In this document: positions 34,811 through 43,887 of the stretch, piece by piece
Position numbering within the stretch: the stretch's first letter is position 1
Layout of the letters: the number at the start of each line of letters is the position of its first letter
DNA from: Macrococcoides bohemicum
GTDB taxonomy: Bacteria > Bacillota > Bacilli > Staphylococcales > Staphylococcaceae
Assembly (NCBI RefSeq): GCF_042658685.1
Contig: NZ_JBHSQY010000004.1
Length of the DNA: 55,140 bases
Strand: one strand, 5' to 3'
Translations under genes and position numbers: made by a program
Notes under the pieces: model-generated
Told to the model about the DNA's origin: nothing
What the model saw: the letters and a program-made list of their open reading frames with translations, nothing else
The model's database searches: none

Positions 34811-34819
34811 CGCTTACAT
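34805..34819 (-). promoter_or_regulatory. cre site (CcpA) over the scrA -35 box
   Basis: On the minus strand ATGTAAGCGTTGACA fits the cre consensus WTGNAANCGNWNNCW at every defined position. It covers the -35 hexamer, a position that gives direct repression. Confidence 0.75.
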
Positions 34820-34844
34820 TTAAAATATTTTATAAGAATATTAA

Positions 34845-34876
34845 AAGTGACCAGTCCATTAATGAACTGGCCACTT
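34845..34876 (-). terminator. Terminator of the aco operon
   Basis: A 16-bp imperfect stem with no loop beyond the turn at 34860/34861 (core CCAGT/ACTGG and AAGTG/CACTT), followed on the minus strand by TTTTAATATT. Confidence 0.75.
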
Positions 34877-34884
34877 ATTCTAAT

Positions 34885-36189
34885 CTATAGAATTAATAAA
34901 TAAGGATTTTCAATATAATTGATTAGTGTTGATAAGAAATGAGCGCCATCTGCACCATCAATGATTTGATGGTCGATTGTTAAGCTGAGTGGTAAAGTTT
35001 TCGTTTCCTTCACTTCACCATCAACTAATTTTAATTCATTTTGCACTGATCCTACACCTAAAATACCTACTTCAGGTGCATTTAGCACTGGTGTGAAGTA
35101 TTCAATACCTGATGTTCCGATATTTGTAATCGTAAATGTACCACCACTCATCTTCTCGTTCTCTAAACTACCGTTTCTTGCTGCGTCAGATAGTTCGAAG
35201 ATCAGCGTTGCAATGTCACCGATAGATTTACTACCTGCATCATGAATTACCGGTACCATTAATCCATCGTCAAGCGATGTTGCAACACCAATATTCACTT
35301 CATCATGCTTTGTTAAATTCCCCTCTTTATAAGTGCTGTTCATTTTCGGATCGTCTTTCAATGTTAATGCAACAGCTTTAGTAATTAATGCAGTAACAGT
35401 TACTTTAATATCTAGTCCACTATTACCGACTTCTGTTTTAAGCTTTTTATTAAATTTAAATAATTTATCCGCGTTTGCTTTTTGATGTAATGTTAATTGC
35501 GCTGTCGTTTGTAAACTATTCATCATATTTGCTGCAATTGCACTACGCATCGGACTTAAGTTTTTCGGTGTAACAGATTTCTCGGCAACAGCTTTAATCT
35601 CCGCTTGAGCTGTTTGCTCAGTTTGCGCTTTAGCTGGTGCATTTTCAACATCGCGCTTTGTGATACGTCCGTTACCACCCGTACCTTTTATTTGCGAATA
35701 ATCTATACCATTCTCTTGTGCTATTTTCTTAGCAAGTGGTGTGATAAAGACTCTCTTACCAGATTGTTGAGATTGTTCAGTTGGATGCTCTTCTTCTTCA
35801 ATAGCATTTTCATTAATTTCCTTATCGTGAGTGCGCTCAAAGCTATCTGATTTCTCTGCAGCATCTTTAATTGCTTCACGTTCATCAGTTGGTTCACCTG
35901 ATTCACTAAGCGCTTCATCGTCTCCTGCCGGCTTATCACCAACCGAGTCACCTTCATCACCAACAAGCCCTATCTGCTCTCCAACTTTCGCAACGCCTCC
36001 TGACTCTACAGTGATTTCCAGTAACTGTCCATCAGCCGGAGATTCAACATCCATCGTTAATTTCTCAGAAGCAATCATACATACTGCTTCGCCTTTCTTA
36101 ACAGCATCTCCTACTGATTTGTACCATTCATCTATTGTACCTTCTGTCATGGTCATCCCTAGCTTCGGCATATCTATTCTTTTACTCAT
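34885..36189 (-). CDS. acoC: E2 dihydrolipoamide acetyltransferase of the acetoin dehydrogenase complex
   Basis: 434 residues. One lipoyl domain (about 1-78, lipoylated K43 in ASEKLTMDVES), an acidic Glu/Ser-rich linker (80-145), a peripheral subunit-binding domain (about 147-185, PLAKKIAQENGIDYSQIKGTG) and a catalytic core with the HxxxDG motif HQIIDGADGAHFL near the C-terminus. It passes the acetyl group to CoA and forms the complex core. ATG has GAGGTGAAG upstream. It is last of four genes. Confidence 0.88.
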   Translation of the reverse strand: MSKRIDMPKLGMTMTEGTIDEWYKSVGDAVKKGEAVCMIASEKLTMDVESPADGQLLEITVESGGVAKVGEQIGLVGDEGDSVGDKPAGDDEALSESGEPTDEREAIKDAAEKSDSFERTHDKEINENAIEEEEHPTEQSQQSGKRVFITPLAKKIAQENGIDYSQIKGTGGNGRITKRDVENAPAKAQTEQTAQAEIKAVAEKSVTPKNLSPMRSAIAANMMNSLQTTAQLTLHQKANADKLFKFNKKLKTEVGNSGLDIKVTVTALITKAVALTLKDDPKMNSTYKEGNLTKHDEVNIGVATSLDDGLMVPVIHDAGSKSIGDIATLIFELSDAARNGSLENEKMSGGTFTITNIGTSGIEYFTPVLNAPEVGILGVGSVQNELKLVDGEVKETKTLPLSLTIDHQIIDGADGAHFLSTLINYIENPYLLIL

Positions 36190-36205
36190 TTAACTTCACC
36201 TCGCA

Positions 36206-37228
36206 TTATTTTAAATCATCAATAATTTCTGCTGCTTCTTTAAGTACTCTATCTTTATTTGGAATGTAAAGTTTCTCAAGGTTCTCAGCAAAAGGTACAG
36301 GTGTATGTGGTGCAGTAATCACTTTTACCGGCCCATCTAAATAATCAAATGCTTTGTCACTAACAACAGCTGCAATAGAATGCCCTGTAGAACTTTGAGG
36401 GTTTGCTTCGTCTATTACAATTAGTCGATTTGTTTTCTCTACAGAATTCAATATTGTTTCCTGATCCCACGGTGCTACTGTTACTAAATCAATAACCTCA
36501 ACTGAAACGTCTTGGCCTTCTAATTCATCCGCTACTTCAAGTGCTACATGTACCATTTTACCAATCGCAACGATTGAAAGGTCTGTACCTTCTCTTACAA
36601 TTTTTGCTTTGCCTATTTCAACAGTATAATACTCTTCTGGTACTTCACCTTTCATACCATATAATGTTTTATCTTCAGAAAATACAACTAAGTTATCATC
36701 TTCAACTGCGGCAAGTAATAATCCTTTTGCATCATATGGGTTTGATGGTACAACTACTTTTATACCTGGAATTGCTCCGAACATACCATATAATGATTGA
36801 CTGTGCTGAGCGGCCGCTGAAGCACCTGCGCCATGCACGGTACGCATCGTCATAGGAATTTTTGCTTTACCACCAAACATGTAACGCATTTTTGAACCTT
36901 GGTTAAGTAATGCGTCTAGTGCATATCCAATGAAATCGTTGAACATTAATTCAACAATCGGTCTAAGTCCGGTTGCCGCGGCACCTACACCTGCACCAAC
37001 ATAGTTTTGTTCGGCGATTGGTGTATCAATAACACGTTCACGACCATATTTACCTACAATACCTTTCGTTAAGCCGAACACGCCGCCCCACGCTTCATCT
37101 CCATCTAAATGCTCAATTGTATTACCACCAGCAACGTCTTCTCCCATTAAAATAACTGTTTCATCTTTCTCCATTGCCTGGTCGATTCCTTCAGTAACTG
37201 CTTGCATAAATGTGAGTTCTCTTGTCAT
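36206..37228 (-). CDS. acoB: Acetoin dehydrogenase E1 beta subunit
   Basis: 340 residues, like Bacillus AcoB. Transketolase-like features are visible: MGEDVAGGNTIEHLDG, RVIDTPIAEQNYVGAGVGAAATGLRPI and HGAGASAAAQHSQSLY (about 129-144). With AcoA it binds thiamine diphosphate and splits acetoin. ATG has AAGGAGG upstream and lies 12 bases after acoA. Confidence 0.9.
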   Translation of the reverse strand: MTRELTFMQAVTEGIDQAMEKDETVILMGEDVAGGNTIEHLDGDEAWGGVFGLTKGIVGKYGRERVIDTPIAEQNYVGAGVGAAATGLRPIVELMFNDFIGYALDALLNQGSKMRYMFGGKAKIPMTMRTVHGAGASAAAQHSQSLYGMFGAIPGIKVVVPSNPYDAKGLLLAAVEDDNLVVFSEDKTLYGMKGEVPEEYYTVEIGKAKIVREGTDLSIVAIGKMVHVALEVADELEGQDVSVEVIDLVTVAPWDQETILNSVEKTNRLIVIDEANPQSSTGHSIAAVVSDKAFDYLDGPVKVITAPHTPVPFAENLEKLYIPNKDRVLKEAAEIIDDLK

Positions 37229-37240
37229 TATTATTCCTCC

Positions 37241-38191
37241 TTAATCTGCATAGACATCTTCAAGTAATGAAGATTCATCTGGTAGTGGACTATTCTCTGC
37301 GAATTTAACCGCTTCTTCAACTAATGCTTTAGCATCATCTTCAATTTTTTTCGCTTCTTCTTCTGTCATCCAGCCTTCTTTTAATGCACGCTCTTTAAAG
37401 ATGACAATAGGATCTAAATCACGTAGTTCATCTTTATCTGATTTATAACTTTGCGCATCTCCTTCAAAGTGACCATAGTTACGATAAGTCTTACATTCAA
37501 TTAATGTCGGCCCTTCTCCAGCTTTTGCGCGTTTCACTGCTTCAATCATCACTTCGTTGACTGCAACAACATCTTTACCATCAACATGGTGACCTGGCAT
37601 ATTATATGCTGAGGCACGTTCTGCAACAGTATCTGACGCTGAGGCATAGCTATGTGGTGTCGCCTCACCATATCCATTGTTTTCACAAATAAAGATTACA
37701 GGTAAATTTAGAATTGATGCGAAATTCAATCCTTCGTGGAAAGTACCTTCATTTGATGCACCATCTCCAAAGAAACATACTGCCACTGCATCTTGTTTCA
37801 ATGTTTTTATAGATAAACCCGCACCATTTGCAAGTGGGAATCCGGCACCAACGATACCGTTAGCACCGAGAATACCTTTCTCTACTTCGGCGATATGCAT
37901 TGATCCACCCTTACCTTTATTCAAACCATCTTTACGACCATAGATTTCAGCCATCATTCCTAAAATATCGCACTCTTTAGCGATTGCATGACCATGCCCT
38001 CGGTGTGTACTTGTAATATAATCGGCATCATTTAATTCTGCACAAGCACCTACTGCTATCGCTTCTTCACCTGCATACAAGTGCACGAAACCAGGAATCG
38101 TTCCTGTTAAAAATATTCTGTGCACTTCATCTTCAAATTCACGAATTTCATTCATTTTCTTATAAATCCATAACACTTTTTCTTTTTCCAT
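37241..38191 (-). CDS. acoA: Acetoin dehydrogenase E1 alpha subunit
   Basis: 316 residues. The thiamine diphosphate motif GDGASNEGTFHEGLN...ENNGYG (about 143-169) is complete. HLYAGEEAIAVG, STHRGHGHAIAKE and TYRNYGHFEGDAQSYK favour acetoin over pyruvate or branched-chain dehydrogenase. The short length, without the longer N-terminus of PdhA, also fits AcoA. ATG has AGGGAGGAACG upstream. Confidence 0.9.
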   Translation of the reverse strand: MEKEKVLWIYKKMNEIREFEDEVHRIFLTGTIPGFVHLYAGEEAIAVGACAELNDADYITSTHRGHGHAIAKECDILGMMAEIYGRKDGLNKGKGGSMHIAEVEKGILGANGIVGAGFPLANGAGLSIKTLKQDAVAVCFFGDGASNEGTFHEGLNFASILNLPVIFICENNGYGEATPHSYASASDTVAERASAYNMPGHHVDGKDVVAVNEVMIEAVKRAKAGEGPTLIECKTYRNYGHFEGDAQSYKSDKDELRDLDPIVIFKERALKEGWMTEEEAKKIEDDAKALVEEAVKFAENSPLPDESSLLEDVYAD

Positions 38192-38207
38192 TTTGCGTTC
38201 CTCCCTT

Positions 38208-39563
38208 TTATGGCTGATGAATACTTAGACCAAAGTAATCTTCAGCACTTTCTCCAATTGATTCTGAAACTGTAGGATGTGCAAAGATTTGATGAGATAA
38301 TTCATCCATCGTACCTTCAGCATTTTTTACAGCTAAGATAGTACTTATGAGTTCTGTTGCATGCGCACCACAAATAACTGCACCGAGAATTTCACCGTAT
38401 TTCTTTTCACTAATGACTTTTACAAATCCCGTAGAATCTCCATATGAAATTGCTTTACCGTTGCCAGCGAGGTTATAAGATGAAACTTTTACATCATAAT
38501 CTTTTTTTGCTTGTTCTTCACTTAAGCCAAATGAAGCGATTTCAGGTGTTGTATACACACAACGTGGTACTTTTGTTTGATCTAATTTGCGCGGATTATT
38601 ATTAACTATATGATCAGCTGCAACAAATCCTTCGTGACTTGCAGCATGTGCAAGTTGATAACCTGGAATAATGTCACCAATGGCATAAATGTGTTTTTGT
38701 GAAGTTTGCATAAAATCATTTACTTCGATAAATTTATTATTTTCAGTGCGTTTTAGCCCTAATTTATCCGCAAGTTCTAAATTCGTTTTACGACCCGTTG
38801 CCACAAGTAATCTTTCAAATGAAATTGACTCTTTACCAACTTTGATTTTCCCATTTTCAATCGACTCAATTTTTGCATTTGTGATAATAGTGATACCTTC
38901 TTTTTTTAAATGTTTCTTCACGAGTTTACGGGCTTCTACATCCTCAGTCATTAAAATATCATCTGCCACTTCTACAAGCGTCACTTTCGTTCCAAGGGGT
39001 GCAAATGCTTGTGCCATTTCTACACCAATAACGCCTCCACCAATAATAACTAAAGACTTCGGTAATGCTTCCCAGCTAAAGATTGTATCTGTTGTGTCAT
39101 AGTTAATATTATCAATGCCATCAATAGGCGGTATAAAAGGTTTCGAACCTGTTGCTAAAATAATATTTTGCGCTGAGATATTTCCATCGCTGTATGATAT
39201 ATCATGCCCTTTAATCTCTGTAACGAAATCCTCAATCACTTCTACTCCATTTTTCTTCAGTAAATAACCGACACCATTCACAAGTTGTGACACAACCTCA
39301 TCTTTGTATGCCTTAACTTTTGAGTAATCAAGCTGTACATCTTCCGCTGAAATACCAAACTTTTCTGCTTGTTTTACGATTGACATCACTTCTGAAATTC
39401 TGAGCATTGCTTTTGAAGGTATACAACCTACGTTAAGACATGTTCCACCAAGACTTTCCCCTTCGAATAGAACTACGTTCTTTTTGTATTGTGCGAGACG
39501 TATGGCAGTAACATAACCACCAGGACCTCCACCAATCACTGCAACATCGTAATTATATTTCAA
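38208..39563 (-). CDS. lpdA: Dihydrolipoyl dehydrogenase (E3) of the aco operon
   Basis: About 451 residues. FAD motif GGGPGGYVTAIRLAQ, redox disulfide GGTCLNVGCIPSK, NAD motif VIIGGGVIGVEMAQAF and the C-terminal catalytic His-Glu pair in HAHPTVSE-like FAHPTVSESIGE. It reoxidises the lipoyl arm of AcoC. Unusually it is first in the operon. The TTG at 39563 has GAGGTGA 5 bases upstream, so it is preferred over GTG/ATG codons overlapping that site. Confidence 0.9.
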   Translation of the reverse strand: MKYNYDVAVIGGGPGGYVTAIRLAQYKKNVVLFEGESLGGTCLNVGCIPSKAMLRISEVMSIVKQAEKFGISAEDVQLDYSKVKAYKDEVVSQLVNGVGYLLKKNGVEVIEDFVTEIKGHDISYSDGNISAQNIILATGSKPFIPPIDGIDNINYDTTDTIFSWEALPKSLVIIGGGVIGVEMAQAFAPLGTKVTLVEVADDILMTEDVEARKLVKKHLKKEGITIITNAKIESIENGKIKVGKESISFERLLVATGRKTNLELADKLGLKRTENNKFIEVNDFMQTSQKHIYAIGDIIPGYQLAHAASHEGFVAADHIVNNNPRKLDQTKVPRCVYTTPEIASFGLSEEQAKKDYDVKVSSYNLAGNGKAISYGDSTGFVKVISEKKYGEILGAVICGAHATELISTILAVKNAEGTMDELSHQIFAHPTVSESIGESAEDYFGLSIHQP

Positions 39564-39594
39564 TATCATCACCTCTTCCTCTATTCACAATTTC

Positions 39595-39623
39595 ATTTTA
39601 ACTCTAATTGCAAACGTTTACAA
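39595..39623 (-). promoter_or_regulatory. aco promoter with an overlapping cre site
   Basis: On the minus strand there is a -35 TTGTAA (39618-39623), a 17-base spacer and a -10 TAAAAT (39595-39600). The sequence TTGTAAACGTTTGCAA at 39608-39623 is a near-perfect cre, covering the -35 box and spacer, so CcpA should block it during growth on preferred sugars. No sigma-54 (-24/-12) promoter is seen, unlike Bacillus subtilis aco. Confidence 0.75.
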
Positions 39624-39879
39624 TTAATTTGTCAGAATATTTTGTATCTATTTTATGACGAAATATTCACAAGAAAAATTTTCAAAAATACAACTTAAAT
39701 TTCATTTTCACAAAGTGTATATTAAGTAAATTCATTATCCATATAAAATGTTCTTTTTTCGATTTATACATTCAAAATAAATTAGTGTCTAATCAATAAA
39801 TTCTAGTCTCTATTTATAGTATCTAGTAATAATATATTTGTGAAAATTTATAAAAAGTGTGATATTTCTTACACAAAAA
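39624..39879. other. AT-rich intergenic stretch upstream of aco, no gene seen
   Basis: About 250 bases between the aco promoter and the small-gene terminator. It is strongly AT-rich, with no ribosome site plus frame of useful length and no clear dyad. It may contain upstream regulatory DNA for aco. Confidence 0.5.
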
Positions 39880-39907
39880 ATGCACCGTTCAAATTTGAAC
39901 GGTGCAT
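39880..39907 (-). terminator. Terminator of the ars operon
   Basis: A perfect 28-bp palindrome, ATGCACCGTTCAAA and its complement, followed on the minus strand by TTTTTTGTG. Confidence 0.88.
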
Positions 39908-39918
39908 ATCCTATATAT

Positions 39919-40104
39919 TTATTCATCCTTAAATTTCAATCCCTGCTCATCCATATCCTCTCTTAAAATACGAATGGCTTTTGGGACAAATCCATGTAAC
40001 TCCAGCAGTTCAGCTTCACTATATTTCGTAACATCTTCCATTGTCTTCACATTGATACTATTAAGGGCGCGCAGTGCTGGTTTGCTGATCTTTGGTAGAT
40101 CCAT
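39919..40104 (-). CDS. Small RNA polymerase alpha-CTD-like (helix-hairpin-helix) protein
   Basis: 61 residues: MDLPKISKPALRALNSI, VKTMEDVTKYSEAELLEL, HGFVPKAIRILREDMDEQGL. The order of helices and the 'INVKTMEDVTKYSE' turn parallel the C-terminal domain of RNA polymerase alpha (for example 'GINTVEELTxxSE'). The ATG has AGGTGA 5 bases upstream and lies about at the arsC stop codon, so it is co-transcribed with ars. It might bind DNA or protein; no function is established. Confidence 0.7.
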   Translation of the reverse strand: MDLPKISKPALRALNSINVKTMEDVTKYSEAELLELHGFVPKAIRILREDMDEQGLKFKDE

Positions 40105-40105
40105 T

Positions 40106-40501
40106 TTATTCACCTGTTTTAGCAAAGTGTTTGATACGTGTTCCAATTTCATCACGTACTCGCTGAAATACTGACCAGTCTTGTCCAGCAGGATCTTCAA
40201 ATCCCCAATGCTCAGTACGTACATGTGGTGGTGTAACCGGACATACATCTTTTGCATGATCACATAGTGTTACAACTAAGTCTGCATTATTTAAGATGTC
40301 TTTATCAATAACATCTGATGTATGGTTTGAAATATCAATACCTACTTCTTTCATTGCTTCAATAGCTTTTGGGTTTACTCCGTGTGATTCAATTCCTGCA
40401 GAATATACATTCCATTCAGGTAAATATTCTTTTCCGAACCCTTCTGCCATCTGTGAACGGCAAGAATTTCCTGTACATAAAAAATAGATTGTTTTAGTCA
40501 T
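40106..40501 (-). CDS. arsC: Arsenate reductase, thioredoxin-coupled low-MW phosphatase type
   Basis: About 131 residues, the length of staphylococcal pI258 ArsC. The phosphatase-like loop CTGNSCRSQ carries C10 and C15, and the relay pair is C82 (TLCDHA) and C89 (DVCPVTPP). It reduces arsenate to arsenite for export. The ATG at 40501 has AAAGGAG 8 bases upstream; a frame opening at 40522 overlaps arsB and lacks one. Confidence 0.95.
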   Translation of the reverse strand: MTKTIYFLCTGNSCRSQMAEGFGKEYLPEWNVYSAGIESHGVNPKAIEAMKEVGIDISNHTSDVIDKDILNNADLVVTLCDHAKDVCPVTPPHVRTEHWGFEDPAGQDWSVFQRVRDEIGTRIKHFAKTGE

Positions 40502-40514
40502 AATCATTCTCCTT

Positions 40515-41810
40515 TTATCCAAATAATCTCATTGATATATAAAGTCCTACAAGTGTCGCAAACAATACGGGAATTGTAATGACGATGCCTGTTTTAAAAT
40601 ACGTTCCCCAAGAAATCTTTACACCTTTACCACTCAACACGTGTAACCAGAGTAACGTTGCAAGGCTTCCGATTGGCGTAATCTTAGGTCCTAAATCACA
40701 TCCGATAACGTTAGCGTATACTAAAGCATCTTGAAGCATCCCTGATGCCTGACTTTGTTTAATTGCGATTGAATCAATCAATACGGTTGGCATATTGTTC
40801 ATAATAGATGAGAGTATTGCTGATAAGAAGCCCATACCCATAATTGAACCAAATAAATTCGTTTGTGTAATATTATCGATTACACCTGCGAGTAAACTTG
40901 TCAGTCCTACATTCTTTAGCCCATATACGACAACATACATGCCGATTGAGAAGAAGACGATTGCCCACGGTGCACCTTTAATTACTTTGCCTGTGTTTAC
41001 AGCTGGACTTTGTCTTGCGAATATAATAAAGATAAAAGCAATGAGTGATGCAATAATACTTACGGGGAAGTTAATAAAGTCACTCACTAAATATCCTATT
41101 AATAGAATCGCCAGTACAATCCACGACATCTTAAATAATTTCATATCTTTAATTGCTGACTTCGGTTGACGTAACGTATCCTTATCATAAGTTGCTGGTA
41201 TATTACGCTTAAAGTATAACCAGAGCACTGTGATACTTGCAATTAAACTGAATATGTTCGGTAGAAACATATGTTTTGCATATTCCATAAATGATAAATC
41301 AAAATAATCAGCTGATACGATGTTGACAAGGTTACTTACAACTAACGGTAAACTTGTTGTATCAGCGATAAATCCTGACGCAATAATAAAAGGAAAGACC
41401 ATCTTTTCGTTGAAGTTTAAGTTACGCACCATCGCCAGCACAATCGGTGTAAGAATTAAAGCTGCACCATCATTTGCGAAAAATGCTGCAACGATCGCAC
41501 CTAATATGCATACGTAAACAAACATTTTAAAGGTATTCCCTTTTGCTAGATGCGTCATATGCAATGCTGCCCATTCAAAGAAACCTATTTCATCTAGTAT
41601 GAGCGAGATTAATATCACTGCGATAAATGTAAATGTTGCATTCCAAACGATGTTCGTTACATCAATGACATCGTTGAAATCCACAACGCCAAAAATAAGA
41701 GCCAGTATGGCGCCACCTACAGCAGAATATCCAATTGAAAGATTCTTCGGCTGCCAGATGACCAATGTTAAAGTTATTAAGAATATTGCAATCGCAATGG
41801 CTGTTATCAT
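40515..41810 (-). CDS. arsB: Arsenite efflux permease ArsB
   Basis: 431 residues with about 12 transmembrane helices, as in staphylococcal ArsB (429). AAFFANDGAALILTPIVLAM and SGFIADTTSLPLVVSNLVNIV are family signatures, with NNMPTVLIDSIAI in the second half. With ArsA it forms an ATP-driven arsenite/antimonite pump. Its start overlaps the arsA stop by 4 bases. Confidence 0.95.
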   Translation of the reverse strand: MITAIAIAIFLITLTLVIWQPKNLSIGYSAVGGAILALIFGVVDFNDVIDVTNIVWNATFTFIAVILISLILDEIGFFEWAALHMTHLAKGNTFKMFVYVCILGAIVAAFFANDGAALILTPIVLAMVRNLNFNEKMVFPFIIASGFIADTTSLPLVVSNLVNIVSADYFDLSFMEYAKHMFLPNIFSLIASITVLWLYFKRNIPATYDKDTLRQPKSAIKDMKLFKMSWIVLAILLIGYLVSDFINFPVSIIASLIAFIFIIFARQSPAVNTGKVIKGAPWAIVFFSIGMYVVVYGLKNVGLTSLLAGVIDNITQTNLFGSIMGMGFLSAILSSIMNNMPTVLIDSIAIKQSQASGMLQDALVYANVIGCDLGPKITPIGSLATLLWLHVLSGKGVKISWGTYFKTGIVITIPVLFATLVGLYISMRLFG

Positions 41811-43525
41811 ATTTCTGCTACCTCTTCTATATTGACATCATAAGGTTGTATCGCTACAAACGGCTGATGTGCTATTAGTTTATTGATTTGTTTACGTTCT
41901 TCCTGAATTTTGCTATCAAACATATCGTGCGTATCTGCTTGTGCAGCGATTGTATTATTTACGACCCACATACGCTGATTGATACCGGCGCGTTCTAAAT
42001 CTACTTTCAAACGCTCTGCTTCTTTAATAGGCGTAGGTTCAGCGAGTGTCACAATGACCATTTCAGTTAAATCATTATTCGTTATACTCGGCAATAAATC
42101 TGATACAGAACTTGGTAGAACATTCGTGTTTCGTTCTACCTCTTTATGATAGCTTTGTGAAGCATCTAGCAGTAATAGTGTATGTCCAGTTGGTGCGGTG
42201 TCAATTACAACAATATCATGTGATTTGTCTGCAATAAAATCACTAAAAGCTCTGAAAAATGCTATTTCTTGAGTACAAGGACTTCGTAAGTCTTCTTTAA
42301 TATAATCAATTTGATCTTGAGATAGATGTTCTGCAGCAGCTAATACTTCTGCTTCATACTCACGTAATGCTTCTACTTCATCAATATATTTCACTGTAAC
42401 TCGGTCGTTTGATTCAGTATCATACCAAATATTTGCCGGGTCAGTAGTTGCCAATAAGACAGACTTATCCTGCCTAGCTAAGCGTTTCGCGATTATTTTG
42501 GCAATTGTTGTCTTACCTACACCACCTTTACCCATCGTAAAGATGAAACGTTTATTATCTTTAATCATTTTGTTAACGAGTTCATCTATTGAATACCCTT
42601 TATCTAAAACAACACTTTCATGATTGTTGATTGAAGTGTCATCAGTGAACATTTGTTTCATCGCTTCAATCCCGAAAATATTAAACTGTTTCATGGGTAC
42701 GTAATAGGTCGGCACTTGATTTAGAAAATCTTCAAATTGTTTTAGAACTGATTGTTCTTTATTCGCTTTTTGACGCGCGAGATTACTCGTTGGATTTTCG
42801 ATGATGCCATTAATAATAACCATGTCATTGGTAATATTTAAATCGCGTAATTCATCCATTGCACGTATTAATTCATGAATGCTGTGCTGATCACCACGAG
42901 CAACAAACATCATCGTTGTTAAACTGGTATCTTTCAATTTATTAACTGCTTCTAAGTATATTTGTTTGTTGTCCGATAAACCCGAAAGTTGTCCAAGACA
43001 CGATGCTTCATGCGTTGATGATTCAATAAATGAATACCATGCATCAGGCAGTTCGAGCATCCTTAACGTATGACCTGTCGGAGCTGTATCAAAGATAATA
43101 TGATCAAATTGTTCTGCATAATCTCTATTTGCCAGAAAGGCAGTAAACTCATTGAAAGCTGCAACTTCTACAGTACATGAACCACTTAATTGTTCTTCCA
43201 TGTTTTTTATCGCAAACTCTGGAAGGACTCCGATATATGGTTTGATGACAGATTGTTTGTATTTTTCAGCCGCTTCAATAGGTTCGAAGTTCGCTACATA
43301 TAAATTTTGTAATGATGGCACTTGAGTTAATTCGCTCGTTAAGTCCATTTCGAATATATCCTGCAAATTACTCGCAGGGTCTGTGCTAACGAGTGCCACT
43401 CGCTTGCCTTGTTCACTTAAATAGACAGCAAGCGCACTCGAAATTGATGTCTTACCGACACCACCCTTACCCGTAAAGAATAAATATTTTGTTAAAGATA
43501 TAGCATTTGGATTAAATTTTTGCAT
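41807..43525 (-). CDS. arsA: Arsenite-transporting ATPase ArsA
   Basis: 572 residues with two homologous ATPase halves. Walker A motifs are GKGGVGKTS (about 19-27) and GKGGVGKTT (about 330-338), each followed by DTAPTGHTLRML or DTAPTGHTLLLL. Candidate metalloid cysteines are in SGSCTVEVAAF, SCLGQLSG and RSPCTQEIAFF. It energises ArsB. Presence of arsA and arsD is less common than arsRBC alone in staphylococci. ATG lies 12 bases after arsD. Confidence 0.95.
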   Translation of the reverse strand: MQKFNPNAISLTKYLFFTGKGGVGKTSISSALAVYLSEQGKRVALVSTDPASNLQDIFEMDLTSELTQVPSLQNLYVANFEPIEAAEKYKQSVIKPYIGVLPEFAIKNMEEQLSGSCTVEVAAFNEFTAFLANRDYAEQFDHIIFDTAPTGHTLRMLELPDAWYSFIESSTHEASCLGQLSGLSDNKQIYLEAVNKLKDTSLTTMMFVARGDQHSIHELIRAMDELRDLNITNDMVIINGIIENPTSNLARQKANKEQSVLKQFEDFLNQVPTYYVPMKQFNIFGIEAMKQMFTDDTSINNHESVVLDKGYSIDELVNKMIKDNKRFIFTMGKGGVGKTTIAKIIAKRLARQDKSVLLATTDPANIWYDTESNDRVTVKYIDEVEALREYEAEVLAAAEHLSQDQIDYIKEDLRSPCTQEIAFFRAFSDFIADKSHDIVVIDTAPTGHTLLLLDASQSYHKEVERNTNVLPSSVSDLLPSITNNDLTEMVIVTLAEPTPIKEAERLKVDLERAGINQRMWVVNNTIAAQADTHDMFDSKIQEERKQINKLIAHQPFVAIQPYDVNIEEVAEI

Positions 43526-43537
43526 GATACTTCACTC

Positions 43538-43885
43538 CTAACAGCAGTTATCTCCAGGGGCACAACAGTTATTTTGTAAATCATGAACTACGATAATATC
43601 TAATACTTCATCTGTTGTCATATAGCTACCTGTTTTGACAACTTCGTCATTAATCATCGTGATTGGCATGATCGCTTCACCTTTATCTTTGATTAATGTC
43701 ATGATTGCTTCATGTCGCACAAAAGCATTCGGCGCGCTCGTTAAGTTGTAACGTAATACTTTAATTCCATTTTGTTTCATCTTTTCAATATCACCATTCA
43801 CTCGAATCAGTTCCTGATCAGGAGATGGGCCACATACACCTGAAGAACAACACATCGCTGGTTCAAATAATTTAATTTCTACCAT
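43538..43885 (-). CDS. arsD: Arsenic metallochaperone ArsD
   Basis: About 115 residues. The conserved metalloid-binding cysteines of the N-terminus are in FEPAMCCSSGVCGPS, and C-terminal vicinal cysteines are in NNCCAPGDNCC. ArsD delivers arsenite to ArsA. The ATG at 43885 has GAGGAG upstream; the alternative start at 43894 lies within the ribosome site region. It slightly overlaps the arsR stop. Confidence 0.92.
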   Translation of the reverse strand: MVEIKLFEPAMCCSSGVCGPSPDQELIRVNGDIEKMKQNGIKVLRYNLTSAPNAFVRHEAIMTLIKDKGEAIMPITMINDEVVKTGSYMTTDEVLDIIVVHDLQNNCCAPGDNCC

Positions 43886-43887
43886 AA

